A stretch of 64,000 nucleotides of DNA from Oryzisolibacter propanilivorax (GCF_900103645.1 NZ_FNHP01000009.1:62001-126000); one strand, 5' to 3'; shown: positions 44,349 to 52,911, counted from the stretch's first letter. Numbers and translations are program-made. Notes: a model not told the origin generated them from the letters alone.

Positions 44349-45279
44349 CCAATGGGACCGGCGCTATACCGACCGTGTGCGGCTGCTGGTCGAGATCCTG
44401 CCGGTGCTGGCGCAGGAGCCGGCTTTTGCGCTCAAGGGCGGCACGGCCATCAACCTGTTCGAGCATGATCTGCCGCGTCTGTCGGTGGACATCGATCTGG
44501 CCTGGTTGCCGGTGCATGACTATGCCGAGGACGCGAGGCTGATTGCCGCAGCGCTGGAGCGAATGGCGGATGTACTGCGCGCCCGGCCTTTGCAATTGCA
44601 GGTGCAGACTTCGGCGGGCGAGGGTGGGGCAGTCACTCGCTTGGTGGCCAGTCGCGGCCGTGCGCGCGTGCAGATCGAGACGACACCCGTCATGCGTGGA
44701 ACGGTGCATCCGGTGCGAACCATGGTCGTGCGGCCACGGGTGGAGGAGGCCTTCGGCTTTGCCGAGGTGCAGGTGCTGGCATTCGCCGACCTCTATGCCG
44801 GCAAGTTGGCGGCTGCGCTGTCGCGGCAGCACCCGCGCGATCTCTTCGACGTGGGCCTGCTGCTGGAGGATGAACGCGCGGACGAGGGGCTCTGGCGGAC
44901 CTTTCTCGTTTACCTGACGTGCAGTCCGAAGCCAGCCTGGGAGATGCTGGCACCGCGCGTGCCAGCGGATTTCGAGGCCACTTTCGAGGCCCACTTCAAC
45001 GGGATGACGTCCGAGCCTATTGGTGTGGCCGCCTTGCTGGAGAGCCGCGAGCGCCTGTTGGCCCGCGTAGCGCATTGGCTGGACGGGCCGTCGTGCGCCT
45101 TCCTTCAATCCGTCGAGGATGAGAAGGCCGATCTCAGTTTGATCGGACTGGCCCATGCGGCCGAGTTGCCGGGGGTGCGGCGCAAACTGCACAACCTGGG
45201 GCAGCGCACGGCGGCCAAGCGTGCGGCAGATCGCCAGCAGCTTGACGAAACGCTGGCGCGGATTGCTGGTGCCCGATGA
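44332..45279 (+). CDS. abiEii: AbiEii nucleotidyltransferase toxin
   Basis: 315 aa. Nucleotidyltransferase core: FALKGGTAINLFEHDLPRLSVDIDLAWLP with GG36-37 and the metal-binding D53/D55. The downstream YAGKLAAALSRQHPRDLFDVGLLL block (about 155-180) is typical of the PF08843 AbiEii family. The toxin transfers nucleotides to tRNA acceptor stems in studied homologues and stops growth during infection. Coupled to abiEi upstream and to a small gene downstream (4-bp overlap). Confidence 0.9.
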   Translation: MSTWLDQWDRRYTDRVRLLVEILPVLAQEPAFALKGGTAINLFEHDLPRLSVDIDLAWLPVHDYAEDARLIAAALERMADVLRARPLQLQVQTSAGEGGAVTRLVASRGRARVQIETTPVMRGTVHPVRTMVVRPRVEEAFGFAEVQVLAFADLYAGKLAAALSRQHPRDLFDVGLLLEDERADEGLWRTFLVYLTCSPKPAWEMLAPRVPADFEATFEAHFNGMTSEPIGVAALLESRERLLARVAHWLDGPSCAFLQSVEDEKADLSLIGLAHAAELPGVRRKLHNLGQRTAAKRAADRQQLDETLARIAGAR

Positions 45280-45539
45280 CGAAGGAGGCTGACGCGATGG
45301 TTCACGATTTCACGCTGGTCTACGCACTGGACTCGGACATGGGGTCGCAGGAGGATGTCCTTCGTCAGTTGGCGGGTAGCGACTGCGCCGATGTCTCGGT
45401 CGGCTGGGGACGGCCGGGTCATGTCGGTCTTGCTTTCAGCAGGAAGGCGGACGACAGCGATGCTGCGGTCACGCTCGCAATGGCTCAGGCGGCACAGGCG
45501 TTGCCGGGGGCGGTGCTGGTCCGGGCGGATGGGGTGTAG
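45276..45539 (+). CDS. small protein, third gene of the AbiE operon
   Basis: 87 aa, or 80 from the ATG at 45297. The ATG overlaps the abiEii stop (ATGA), so it is part of the operon. The pattern DVLRQLAGSDCADVSVGWGRPGHVGLAFSRKADDSDAAVTLAMAQAAQALPGAVLVRA recalls the N-terminal domain of small regulators in which an AlpA-like HTH follows. Here the protein stops before any HTH. No function is known; it may modulate the toxin pair or be a truncated regulator. Confidence 0.7.
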   Translation: MTKEADAMVHDFTLVYALDSDMGSQEDVLRQLAGSDCADVSVGWGRPGHVGLAFSRKADDSDAAVTLAMAQAAQALPGAVLVRADGV

Positions 45540-45568
45540 TCAGTCGCCGCAAGCGCTTGATGGCGGAT

Positions 45569-45946
45569 TCATCGAACAGGACGGTGCCGACGCAGTCTCA
45601 CGTCCGGGCCGACCGATGCGCTGGTCTTCACGGATCGAGAGGCTTGCTTGCGGTCATCGATCCAGGCTTCGACTTCTGCCAGATCCCAGACGACGCATCG
45701 GGCGGTAAGGCGGAAGCGGCGCGGAAACTCGCCGCGCTGTTCCATTTCGTAGATCGTCGTCTCGGCCAGAGGCACGATCTGGTGCAGTTCGTGGCGGCGG
45801 ATGGTGCGACGGAAAGGAAGAGGGCTGCTCTGCGAAAACTGGGGCAGAGCCTCGTAGGCTTCGGTGCCTGGCAAGGGAAGCGGCTGGTGAGCGTTTGTGC
45901 CGGCTGAATGGGATGTTTGACGTAGCTGTTCCACCTTGGACTCCAT
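45569..45946 (-). CDS. AlpA-family helix-turn-helix regulator
   Basis: 125 aa. The AlpA/MerR-like HTH spans about residues 50-100: IRRHELHQIVPLAETTIYEMEQRGEFPRRFRLTARCVVWDLAEVEAWIDDRKQAS. AlpA proteins act as activators or excisionase-like factors of P4-type integrases, which fits an element with a P4-type integrase. It is convergent with the AbiE operon and downstream of the CapP-like gene, on the same strand. The first 45 or so residues are low complexity and the true start could be downstream. Confidence 0.8.
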   Translation of the reverse strand: MESKVEQLRQTSHSAGTNAHQPLPLPGTEAYEALPQFSQSSPLPFRRTIRRHELHQIVPLAETTIYEMEQRGEFPRRFRLTARCVVWDLAEVEAWIDDRKQASRSVKTSASVGPDVRLRRHRPVR

Positions 45947-46047
45947 GAACGTGCTGTTATGGAGATATGGTGAGGTTCAGTACCTATCGGGACAACTTGC
46001 TGCAGCGTGGCCCGGCAAGCGCTGTGCGGCCAAACGCCCCCCGCTTC

Positions 46048-46917
46048 TCAGCGGCGTCTGTTGCGTCCCGGCCAGGCCAACTGACCCGTCAATTCGGCCA
46101 GGCCGCCGTCGTCCTCGACACGGACACCGAAGCGATTCACCTCCACTTCAGGCAGATCTTCGCTGTCGAACCACAGCAGCGACGTGGTGGTATCCGTGCG
46201 TGCGTAGTGTCTGGAGAGCTCCCAGAGGTCGAGGCCCTTTTCCCAGTTGTCGAACCAGATGTCTTGTGCAACCTCATCCGTGTCGGCAGCACTGCTGCCT
46301 GAAGAACGGAGGCGGTGAGCCACGGAGCCGACGGGGATGGCGGACCTGGGAGATATCCAGGCCCCAGCCTGTCGCAAGCTGGTGGAGCGCGCCGCGTAGC
46401 GTACTGCGCCGCGTTCCATGGTCACGAAGGCGCACGGGATGTCACTGAGCGAAGCGAACCGCGACGCTGCGGCAGGGAATGATGTGTGGAACAAGTCCGC
46501 CATGCGCTGGATGAGCGCCAGTGACGGTTCCTCGTTGGGCACAAGCGACAGCCATTGTTGATAAGGCATCAGCAATTCAGCGGCGAAGGTGTCGCAAGCA
46601 ATTTCGTTCGGATGCCGCTTCGCATAGGACCAGGACGGCACTTCTTCGTGGCTCGACTCCAGCGCAAGGACGATGTGCGCAATTTCGTGGCAGATGGTGA
46701 AGCGTTGGCGCTCTTCTGTCTCCAGCGAATTCACCGTGATCACGTGCTTGCCATTCGGCTTGGTGATCGTGTAGCCGGACTCTCCCTCACCAAGCTCATC
46801 CTGCTTGACCTTGGCATTCGCCGCTACCACATAGGGTGTCAGGTCTTCTCGGATGCCGGACACATCAACCTTCGCAACAAAGGCCCGTGCTTTCTGTCTG
46901 ACATCCGCTTCATCCAT
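46048..46917 (-). CDS. capP: ImmA/IrrE-family zinc metallopeptidase, CapP-like
   Basis: 289 aa. The zinc motif is ICHEIAHIVLAL (His77, Glu78, His81), followed by an EIACDTFAAELLMP helix (about 105-118) that supplies the third ligand. COG2856/ImmA peptidases of this kind cleave partner XRE repressors. Its partner here is the XRE gene directly upstream (2 bp), and both lie divergent from a CBASS operon. That is the arrangement described for CapH-CapP, where CapP cleaves CapH on sensing DNA damage. The C-terminal 130 or so residues are a GAF-like sensing candidate, not recognised by motif. The role is inferred from arrangement. Confidence 0.8.
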   Translation of the reverse strand: MDEADVRQKARAFVAKVDVSGIREDLTPYVVAANAKVKQDELGEGESGYTITKPNGKHVITVNSLETEERQRFTICHEIAHIVLALESSHEEVPSWSYAKRHPNEIACDTFAAELLMPYQQWLSLVPNEEPSLALIQRMADLFHTSFPAAASRFASLSDIPCAFVTMERGAVRYAARSTSLRQAGAWISPRSAIPVGSVAHRLRSSGSSAADTDEVAQDIWFDNWEKGLDLWELSRHYARTDTTTSLLWFDSEDLPEVEVNRFGVRVEDDGGLAELTGQLAWPGRNRRR

Positions 46918-46919
46918 GT

Positions 46920-47306
46920 TCAGTCGTCCTCGTCCTCGAACGCTCGCTGTATCCGGGCGATCAAAGTCGCGGGATCAGGTCTGGCATTGCCACGATGCCT
47001 CACACCTGCTGCAGCAGAAAAGATGTCAATGCTGATGGACGGATCGTTCAGCACGAATTCCACAAGGCGCGGATCGGCCTCCGCATGGTCAACCAGCCAC
47101 AGCACCAGTGCAGCATCTCTTTCACCTGGTTTAAGTACCTTCAGCAGTTTTTCGACCAAGTCGGCTGAGGGGTTTGTCTTCTCGCCGGACTCCAGCCGGT
47201 GGACATAGGCATGGTCCACCGAGGACAGTTGCCCGATTTCGCGCAATGAGAGGGTCCTGCGCTCGCGTAGCGTCTTGAGGGCGACGCCCAGGCCTGTTTG
47301 TGACAT
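46920..47306 (-). CDS. capH: XRE-family repressor, CapH-like
   Basis: 128 aa from the ATG at 47306, with AAGGAA as RBS. The XRE HTH is at about residues 7-62: LKTLRERRTLSLREIGQLSSVDHAYVHRLESGEK. The second half (about 65-128) is a small helical region, plausibly for dimerisation and CapP cleavage. The stop precedes the CapP-like start by 2 bp. Divergent orientation toward the CBASS operon suggests it represses that operon and itself. ICE-type ImmR repressors of phage or mobile elements use the same architecture, so control of the element is the alternative. Confidence 0.8.
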   Translation of the reverse strand: MSQTGLGVALKTLRERRTLSLREIGQLSSVDHAYVHRLESGEKTNPSADLVEKLLKVLKPGERDAALVLWLVDHAEADPRLVEFVLNDPSISIDIFSAAAGVRHRGNARPDPATLIARIQRAFEDEDD

Positions 47307-47389
47307 CCGTTCCGTTCCTTGGACTGAGGCGGACGGCGCGATGCGCCTGTCCCCGCAGCAACTGCGTTATGCGGCACCAAGCCCACCAT

Positions 47390-47502
47390 TTGCAGCCTGG
47401 CACCAACTCTGATACATTGTTGTCCAGCCAGACAACAGACGTGGGTTCTTCGAATCCAGCAGGTTGATTTGGCTTGACTCACCCGTTGTCTGCAAGAGCA
47501 AC
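47390..47502 (+). promoter_or_regulatory. CBASS operon promoter with two inverted-repeat operator candidates
   Basis: TTGCAG (47390-47395), 17-bp spacer, TACATT (47413-47418). Immediately after it lies TGTTGTC-N6-GACAACA (47418-47437), a perfect 7-bp dyad. A second, imperfect copy GTTGTC-N6-AGCAAC lies at 47485-47502. Both are candidate CapH-type repressor sites, the first covering the expected transcription start. The 276-bp gap (47307-47582) holds nothing else recognised. Confidence 0.6.
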
Positions 47503-47582
47503 GTATTTTGCTTCAGCAGGTGGTCATTGGCAACCCGGCCGGCTGGCCGGGGTCTCGATGGTTCAACTTTAGGGAATTCGCC

Positions 47583-47807
47583 ATGACAGGCAAAAATCAG
47601 CATGTAGTTCCTCACCAGGACGGTTGGGCCGTCAAGGGTGCCGGCAATCAGCGGGCAACCTCCGTGCACGACACACAGCAGCAGGCCATTGACGCGGGGC
47701 GAGACATCGCGCGCAACCAGCAGTCGGAACTGGTCATCCACCGTCCGGATGGCCGCATCCGTGACAAGGACAGCCACGGCAACGACTCCTTCCCGCCGAA
47801 GGGCTGA
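47583..47807 (+). CDS. DUF2188 domain-containing small protein
   Basis: 74 aa from the ATG at 47583. It fits DUF2188 from start to end: HVVPHQDGWAVKGAGNQRATSVHDTQQQAIDAGRDIARNQQSELVIHRPDGRIRDKDSHGND, a small beta-rich fold. It is the first gene of the CBASS operon, five bases before capV. DUF2188 proteins often sit alone in genomes and no function is established. Here its place suggests co-expression with the defence genes. Confidence 0.85.
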   Translation: MTGKNQHVVPHQDGWAVKGAGNQRATSVHDTQQQAIDAGRDIARNQQSELVIHRPDGRIRDKDSHGNDSFPPKG

Positions 47808-47812
47808 GTGCA

Positions 47813-48814
47813 ATGACGGGCGTGCCCACCTACCATGTGCTCGCCCTGTCTGGGGGCGGCTATCGCGGCCTGTACACAGCGACGGTCCTGGCCGAGCTCG
47901 AAGCCGTGCTGGGCCGCCCCATCGCTTCGCATTTCGATCTGATCTGCGGTACTTCCGCAGGCGGCATGCTGGCCTTGGGGCTGGCAGCAGAAATCCCGGC
48001 CATTGAACTCAAGGCGCTGTTCGAGAAGCAGGGCTCCCGCATCTTTGGTTGCCGCAGTCTCGCTCGGCGCCTTCTGGGCTTCTGGTTGACCGCCAAGCAC
48101 GACTCCGCGGGATTGCGGTCGGTGCTGACCGAGCGCTTCCAAGACGCCACGATCGGCAACTTGAAGCACCGTGTTCTCGTGCCAGCCGTCAACTATTCGA
48201 CCGGGCGTGGCCAGTTCTTCAAGACGCCTCACCATCCCTCATTCGAGATGGACCACCGCATGAAGATCGTGGATGTGGCGTTGGCGACCGCCGCTGCCCC
48301 CGTTTACTTTCCGCTGGCGCGCAACGACCGTGGCGTCTTTGCGGATGGGGGTCTGGTCGGCAACGCGCCCGGACTGTTCGGGCTTCACGAAGTCAATACG
48401 TTCCTCGCGCCTAAACAGAGTGCGCTGGTTCGGGTGCTGTCCATCGGCACGATGACGATCGGCGCAACGGTCCGCGGTGGCGCCAGCCTTGACCGAGGAT
48501 TCGGCAAGTGGCGCGGGGGGCTCTTCGACCTGGTGATCTCCGCCCAGGAGTCGTCGGTGGACTACATGCTGCGACAGGCCTTGGGTGGCAACTACTTCCA
48601 GATCGACGACAAGGCCACGCCCGATCAAAGCAAGGACGTAAAAGCACTGGACCGTGTGTCCATCGGTGCCACGAACACGCTGAAGGACCGCGGCAGCCAC
48701 GCTGCACAGCGCGCACTGGGCGACCCTCTGTTCCAACCGTTTCGAGCGCACCAGGCCGGCGCACCTACCTTCTATCACGGCCCCAACAAGAATGTGCCGG
48801 AGGCCGCATGCTGA
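47813..48814 (+). CDS. capV: CapV, cyclic dinucleotide-activated patatin-like phospholipase (CBASS effector)
   Basis: 333 aa. Patatin catalytic features: oxyanion-hole GGGYRG (14-19), nucleophile Ser48 in GTSAGG, and Asp178 in DGG, making the Ser-Asp dyad. No transmembrane segment or N-terminal signal. In type II CBASS, CapV is activated by the cyclic dinucleotide made by the neighbouring CD-NTase and hydrolyses membrane phospholipids, killing the infected cell. The stop overlaps the CD-NTase start by 7 bp. Confidence 0.93.
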   Translation: MTGVPTYHVLALSGGGYRGLYTATVLAELEAVLGRPIASHFDLICGTSAGGMLALGLAAEIPAIELKALFEKQGSRIFGCRSLARRLLGFWLTAKHDSAGLRSVLTERFQDATIGNLKHRVLVPAVNYSTGRGQFFKTPHHPSFEMDHRMKIVDVALATAAAPVYFPLARNDRGVFADGGLVGNAPGLFGLHEVNTFLAPKQSALVRVLSIGTMTIGATVRGGASLDRGFGKWRGGLFDLVISAQESSVDYMLRQALGGNYFQIDDKATPDQSKDVKALDRVSIGATNTLKDRGSHAAQRALGDPLFQPFRAHQAGAPTFYHGPNKNVPEAAC

Positions 48815-49950
48815 ACCTGAGTCCGCTTTTCTTCACCACGGTCGATGACGAATCCTGCATGCATGAAGAGCTGAATCTGTCAGTTGAACAACGTGCCTGG
48901 ATCGCCAGCGCTCGCAACGATGTCAGAAACTGCCTGCGCACCGGCATCCCGCGCGTTTTGCGCGAACGCGGGTATACGGACGACGTGCCGCAGCCGCGCT
49001 TTTTCACGCAAGGATCGTGGGCGTACAAGACCTTGAACGCTCCTGCACAGCGCCCCCAGCAAGCGGATGTCGATGATGGCTGCTATCTCCCACTGAGCTT
49101 CGTCTCGCAGACGAAGCGCCCCAGCAGGGCCACGACGGTGTTCTTTGCCGCCGCCGAAGAAGCCTTGAAGCCGCTGGTCCAAGAGAAGCACTGGAAGCTG
49201 GTCACCGACAAGCCGACATGCGTCCGGATCGTCATTGCGGCCTATGCCCACATCGACGTTCCGCTGTACGCCATCCCCGATGAAGAGTTCGTCACGCTCG
49301 CGAAGGCCTCGATGGAGCGATACGGTTACGACTCGCTGACGGAGGCGGTGAACATGGCAGAGCGGGATGCCTGGACGGCACTGCCCGCAGACAAGGTGCT
49401 CCTGGCTCACCGCGAGTGCAACTGGATGCCCTCCGATCCCAGACCTGTCAAGGAATGGTTCTTGGGCGAAGTGGAGGCCAAGGGCGAACAGTTCCGCCGT
49501 GTGATTCGCTACTTGAAAGCGTTCCGCGATTGGCGGTGGTCCAGCGGCGGACCCGCCTCCATCCTGTTGATGGCTGCGGCGGCACCACTGTTCGAGAAGC
49601 GGGATCGGCGCGACGACCTGGCGCTGCTGGACGTCGTGGCGGCCCTGCCGGCCAAGCTGCGTGCAGGGGTGAACAACCCCGTGGATGAGTCGGAGTCGCT
49701 CACGGTGCGACTCGGCAAAGAGGGCGTCGAAGAAGCGGCGAAGGCGTTTGAAGCATTGGAGAAGGTGCTGCGCGGTGCAACTGACGCCGGCAGTCCTTCA
49801 CAGGCCTGCATCTGGATGCAAGGCGAGTTCGGCCCGCGCTTCCCGAATGAACCGGCTCGGGTCAAGGTGGTATCCGTTGCAGCCACCATCGCCGCAGCGC
49901 CGGCCACGGCTGGTCCGAGCGAATTGGTCGGGCGAACGAAGGCGGGATGA
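48808..49950 (+). CDS. dncV: DncV-like CD-NTase (CBASS cyclic dinucleotide synthase)
   Basis: 380 aa from the ATG at 48808; earlier in-frame codons overlap capV. The nucleotidyltransferase motif is [14 protein letters not shown] (Gly69-Ser70), metal ligands Asp87 and Asp89 in [10 protein letters not shown], and the third Asp150 in [10 protein letters not shown]. These blocks match Vibrio DncV closely, so 3',3'-cGAMP is the likely product; that is inference. About 55 residues shorter than DncV, mostly at the N-terminus. The chain ends in TKAG: a C-terminal Gly is what Cap2 conjugates. It overlaps cap2 by 4 bp (ATGA). Confidence 0.92.
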   Translation: MLNLSPLFFTTVDDESCMHEELNLSVEQRAWIASARNDVRNCLRTGIPRVLRERGYTDDVPQPRFFTQGSWAYKTLNAPAQRPQQADVDDGCYLPLSFVSQTKRPSRATTVFFAAAEEALKPLVQEKHWKLVTDKPTCVRIVIAAYAHIDVPLYAIPDEEFVTLAKASMERYGYDSLTEAVNMAERDAWTALPADKVLLAHRECNWMPSDPRPVKEWFLGEVEAKGEQFRRVIRYLKAFRDWRWSSGGPASILLMAAAAPLFEKRDRRDDLALLDVVAALPAKLRAGVNNPVDESESLTVRLGKEGVEEAAKAFEALEKVLRGATDAGSPSQACIWMQGEFGPRFPNEPARVKVVSVAATIAAAPATAGPSELVGRTKAG

Positions 49951-51578
49951 GCAGCGTTGCCGCAGTCGCGGACGTGATCGAAGCCTTTGAGCGGCGAGGC
50001 TTCGAGTTCGTCGGCAAGACGGAAGACGGCTGGTTCAAGCTGCGGGGGCTGTTGATCCCTTGCGGCGCGGTCGATGGCATTGCATGCGAGGTTCAGCTCG
50101 ACCCTGCCTTCTTCGACCTGCCTCGCATCCGGCTGCTTGAAATCCCGCCTGAACTGCCCAAGGCGGTTCCTCATCTTGGTGCGGATGGCAGCCTTTGCTA
50201 TTTGGCCAAGGGGACCGTGGTATTGGACATCTACGATCCAGTCGGGCAGTCCTTGGCATGTCTGCAACGCGCGTCCGCCGTGCTGGGGCGAATATTGAAA
50301 GGCGAGATGATCGAAGACCTCGCCGAAGAATTTTTTGCCTACTGGAGCGGCTGGCTTTGCTTCGTGGACATGCAAGGCGAAGATCTGGGCCGGCAGAACT
50401 GTATCGTTGCGCAAGCCCATGGCAATCCGCTCTGGTTCATCACCGACAACGAAGAACGAACAACCAAAAAGCTGCATTCGCTCGGCTACCAGGTCACCGA
50501 TAGAACGGTGCTGACCTACCGAGTCAAGACGACCGCTCAACCCCGGCCGCTGACCAGCCACTGGCCTCCCGAAACCGTGGGGGACGTGTTGGCTTGGCAA
50601 AGCACCCTGGACCCTCGGTGTCGGCGCAAGATTCACGAACGTATCAAGGAGGGGCAAAGCAAGAAGGCCAATGGTGTCCTCATCGTCATCGAGTCGCCAT
50701 TGATGACGTATGGCTTTGTTGTGCTCTTTGACCACCAACCGTTGACGCACAAAGCCAAGCTCGCTGATCGCAGAGATTCAACCTTTGGACTGAAGGTGAT
50801 GCCCGTCTCTGTGATCCGGATCGATGACCGGTATCTGGCCCAGCGCAACATTCCCAAGTTGAGAACGCTGGCGGGGAAACGAATCGCCCTTGTGGGGTGC
50901 GGCACGATCGGCGGATACCTCTCGGACATGCTGGTCAAGGCCGGGGCGGGCACATGCGGCGGAAAACTCACGCTGGTGGATTTCGACGCACTCCTTCCAC
51001 AGAACATCGGGCGGCATCGCCTCGGATTTCCGGACCTGCTGTCGAACAAGGCCGAGGCCATGGCGCAGGAACTCAAGCGCTTGTCGCCAGGCGCCGAGGT
51101 TCACGCGCTTCCTGTAGATGTCAGACAGGCTCAATTGGGAAAGCTTGACCTGCTCATCGATGCCACCGGCGAAGAATCCCTCGGGCACTGGCTGTGCGGC
51201 CGCTATCGGGCGCCCACCCCCATGCTTTCTGTCTGGATCGAAGGGCCTGGAACAGCTGTGCGGGCGCTCCTGAGAACGACCGCGTCGGGTGCGTGCTACC
51301 GGTGCTTATGGCACAGCCACAGAAGAGGCGAACTTCGCTCGACCGTTGATGCTCTACCGAACATCTTGGCAGGCCATGGGTGCGAGGGCTTGTATGTGCC
51401 ATTTCCGGCTTCGGTGTCGGTGCAGGCTGCCAGCCTGGGCGCTGATATGGCCCTTGATTGGATCAACGGCGCCCACTCTCCTGCGTTACGAACCCGGCTG
51501 ATCGATCAGACCCATCAGCTGGCCACGTCCGACTGCGATCCTCAGCGAGATCGGGATTGCCCTCTATGCAATTCCTAG
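49947..51578 (+). CDS. cap2: Cap2, E1-E2 ubiquitin-transferase-like protein (CBASS type II)
   Basis: 543 aa. N-terminal E2-like domain with catalytic Cys84 in [12 protein letters not shown]. An adenylation E1 domain follows from about residue 305: GCGTIGGYL (318-325), VDFD (344-347). Cysteine pairs C450/C453 and C538/C541 look like the zinc site of ThiF/MoeB-type E1s, which leaves Cys479 (GHGCEG) as the likely E1 thioester cysteine. Cap2 attaches the CD-NTase C-terminal glycine to cell targets, priming it for cyclic nucleotide synthesis. It overlaps both neighbouring genes. Confidence 0.93.
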   Translation: MSSVAAVADVIEAFERRGFEFVGKTEDGWFKLRGLLIPCGAVDGIACEVQLDPAFFDLPRIRLLEIPPELPKAVPHLGADGSLCYLAKGTVVLDIYDPVGQSLACLQRASAVLGRILKGEMIEDLAEEFFAYWSGWLCFVDMQGEDLGRQNCIVAQAHGNPLWFITDNEERTTKKLHSLGYQVTDRTVLTYRVKTTAQPRPLTSHWPPETVGDVLAWQSTLDPRCRRKIHERIKEGQSKKANGVLIVIESPLMTYGFVVLFDHQPLTHKAKLADRRDSTFGLKVMPVSVIRIDDRYLAQRNIPKLRTLAGKRIALVGCGTIGGYLSDMLVKAGAGTCGGKLTLVDFDALLPQNIGRHRLGFPDLLSNKAEAMAQELKRLSPGAEVHALPVDVRQAQLGKLDLLIDATGEESLGHWLCGRYRAPTPMLSVWIEGPGTAVRALLRTTASGACYRCLWHSHRRGELRSTVDALPNILAGHGCEGLYVPFPASVSVQAASLGADMALDWINGAHSPALRTRLIDQTHQLATSDCDPQRDRDCPLCNS

Positions 51579-52042
51579 GTTCCTGGGCAACTGGCGGCAA
51601 AGGCACGTTGCTGCATTTTTCGGCAGGTACGCTGCAGACATTCAATCAGCATATTCAGGGCACTGATGCCGACTGCGAAGCTGGTGGGCTTTTGCTTGGC
51701 TCCGTGCATGGAGGCCACTTGCTCATTGAGCAAGCGACGGTTCCCACGGCTTGGGACAAGCGGTTTCGCTACCTGTTCGAGCGGATGCCGTTTGGACACG
51801 AAGCCATCGCCTTGTCTCGTTGGACGGCGAGTCAAGGAACGGTGCGCTATCTGGGCGAATGGCATACCCATCCTGAAGATCATCCCCATCCTTCTGGTCT
51901 CGACAGATCGGAATGGACCCGACTTTCAGCGCAGCGTCGAGACAAGCGGCCCATGCTCGCTGTCATCGTCGGGCGACAGTCCCTGTATGTCGAACTGGTG
52001 CCAAGTACGGGACGCGGTTCAGTGCTGATCCCTGTGGAATAA
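51566..52042 (+). CDS. cap3: Cap3, JAMM/MPN+ isopeptidase (CBASS type II)
   Basis: 158 aa from the ATG at 51566, overlapping the cap2 stop by 13 bp. The JAB/MPN+ motif is complete: Glu38 in EAGGLLLG, then His100, His102, Ser110 and Asp113 in EWHTHPEDHPHPSGLD. It removes CD-NTase from Cap2 conjugates and so counteracts Cap2. Last gene of the CBASS operon; no terminator was recognised directly after it. Confidence 0.93.
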   Translation: MQFLGSWATGGKGTLLHFSAGTLQTFNQHIQGTDADCEAGGLLLGSVHGGHLLIEQATVPTAWDKRFRYLFERMPFGHEAIALSRWTASQGTVRYLGEWHTHPEDHPHPSGLDRSEWTRLSAQRRDKRPMLAVIVGRQSLYVELVPSTGRGSVLIPVE

Positions 52043-52366
52043 CTGGCAATCGATATGCGGTCGTTCCGGCGTACCGCCGCCAGGCTCGCGGGCTGCGCCC
52101 CGGGTTTCGTGCCGCATCCCGGCTATCCGGCTTTGATCCTTGACGTCTGCGCGGCGTTGCCGCTGCGCGCTTCGCTTGCCAGTGCAATGCGGGCGGGGTG
52201 TGGGCTGGCTTGCTGTTCCCTTCATCCTTGCACACCGTTCTCGCGGTCAAGGTCTGCGCGCACTCGTGCGCTTGCGGCCTGGCGGCCGTCGTTGAACCTG
52301 TGACAGCTGCGCTGCGGCGTGCCGGTTCCGGTCTCGGGCAATACCGCCCGATCACTGGAGTTCGCC
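52043..52366. other. intergenic leader of radC, with element-specific repeats
   Basis: 324 bp without a gene. It contains the 18-base motif CTGCGCGCTTCGCTTGCC (52163-52180), repeated at 54403 and 59682. It also contains a module (52191-52366) that recurs upstream of the DUF2958 gene at 52991-53170. The sequence is GC-rich and structured; no promoter stands out. Confidence 0.6.
52191..52366 (+). repeat. duplicated leader module, copy A (before radC)
   Basis: Shares GGGCTGGCTTGCTGTT, CCGTTCTCG, GTCAAGGTC, GCGGCCTGG, GGCCGTC, GCTGCGCTGC, GGGCAA, CCGCCCG and CTGGAGTTC in the same order with copy B at 52991-53170. Both end at the RBS/start of a plus-strand gene, so the module is probably a shared promoter-leader. 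Confidence 0.7.
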
Positions 52367-52903
52367 ATGTCGCACGATCTGTTCTCTTCCCTCGATTCCT
52401 TCGCTGCCGTTTCTTCTGCTGCTGGTTCATTGCTCGTTCGCGATGTTGCGGGTGAGTACCGCTCGGCCGAGCCTGCCGAAGTGCTGCAGGCGGCGCTGCG
52501 GGTGCTGGCAGGCCAGTTGCGCGGGACCGAGATGCTGTCGTCGCCGCAGGCGGTGCGCGACTTCTTGCGCATCAAGCTGGGCACGCTGGAGCACGAGGTG
52601 TTTGCGGTGATCCATCTGGATACCCAACACCGGGTCATCGAGTATGTGGAGATGTTCAGGGGCACGGTGAGCCAGACCTCGGTGTACCCGCGCGAGATCG
52701 TCAAGGAAGCCCTGGCGCGAAATTCGGCGGCGCTGATTCTGGTGCACAACCATCCGTCGGGTGTGGCCGAGCCGTCGCGGGCGGACGAGATGCTGACGCA
52801 GACGCTCAAGAGCGCGCTGTCGCTGGTGGACGTGCGGGTCATCGATCACCTGATCGTGGCCGGGCCGACGATCCTGTCCTTTGCCGAGCGCGGGCTGATC
52901 TGA
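52367..52903 (+). CDS. radC: RadC-family JAB-domain protein of mobile elements
   Basis: 178 aa from the ATG at 52367. C-terminal RadC/JAB domain with EVFAVIHLDTQHRVIEYVEMFRGT and the metal motif LILVHNHPSGVAEPSRAD. The short N-terminal part lacks the UPF0758 helix-hairpin domain of chromosomal RadC, as usual for copies on integrative elements and plasmids. Despite the name, no DNA-repair role is established. It has its own leader and terminator, so it is not part of the CBASS operon. Confidence 0.92.
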   Translation: MSHDLFSSLDSFAAVSSAAGSLLVRDVAGEYRSAEPAEVLQAALRVLAGQLRGTEMLSSPQAVRDFLRIKLGTLEHEVFAVIHLDTQHRVIEYVEMFRGTVSQTSVYPREIVKEALARNSAALILVHNHPSGVAEPSRADEMLTQTLKSALSLVDVRVIDHLIVAGPTILSFAERGLI

Positions 52904-52911
52904 GCCCGCGC

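Noticed and set aside
51458-51565. longer N-terminus for Cap3
   Set aside because: The upstream residues overlap cap2 and lack JAB-domain features; the ATG at 51566 fits the usual short overlap.
52367-52903. RadC as a second Cap3-type JAB peptidase of the CBASS operon
   Set aside because: It has the RadC HNHPSG signature, a separate leader and its own terminator, and matches RadC proteins common on elements without CBASS.
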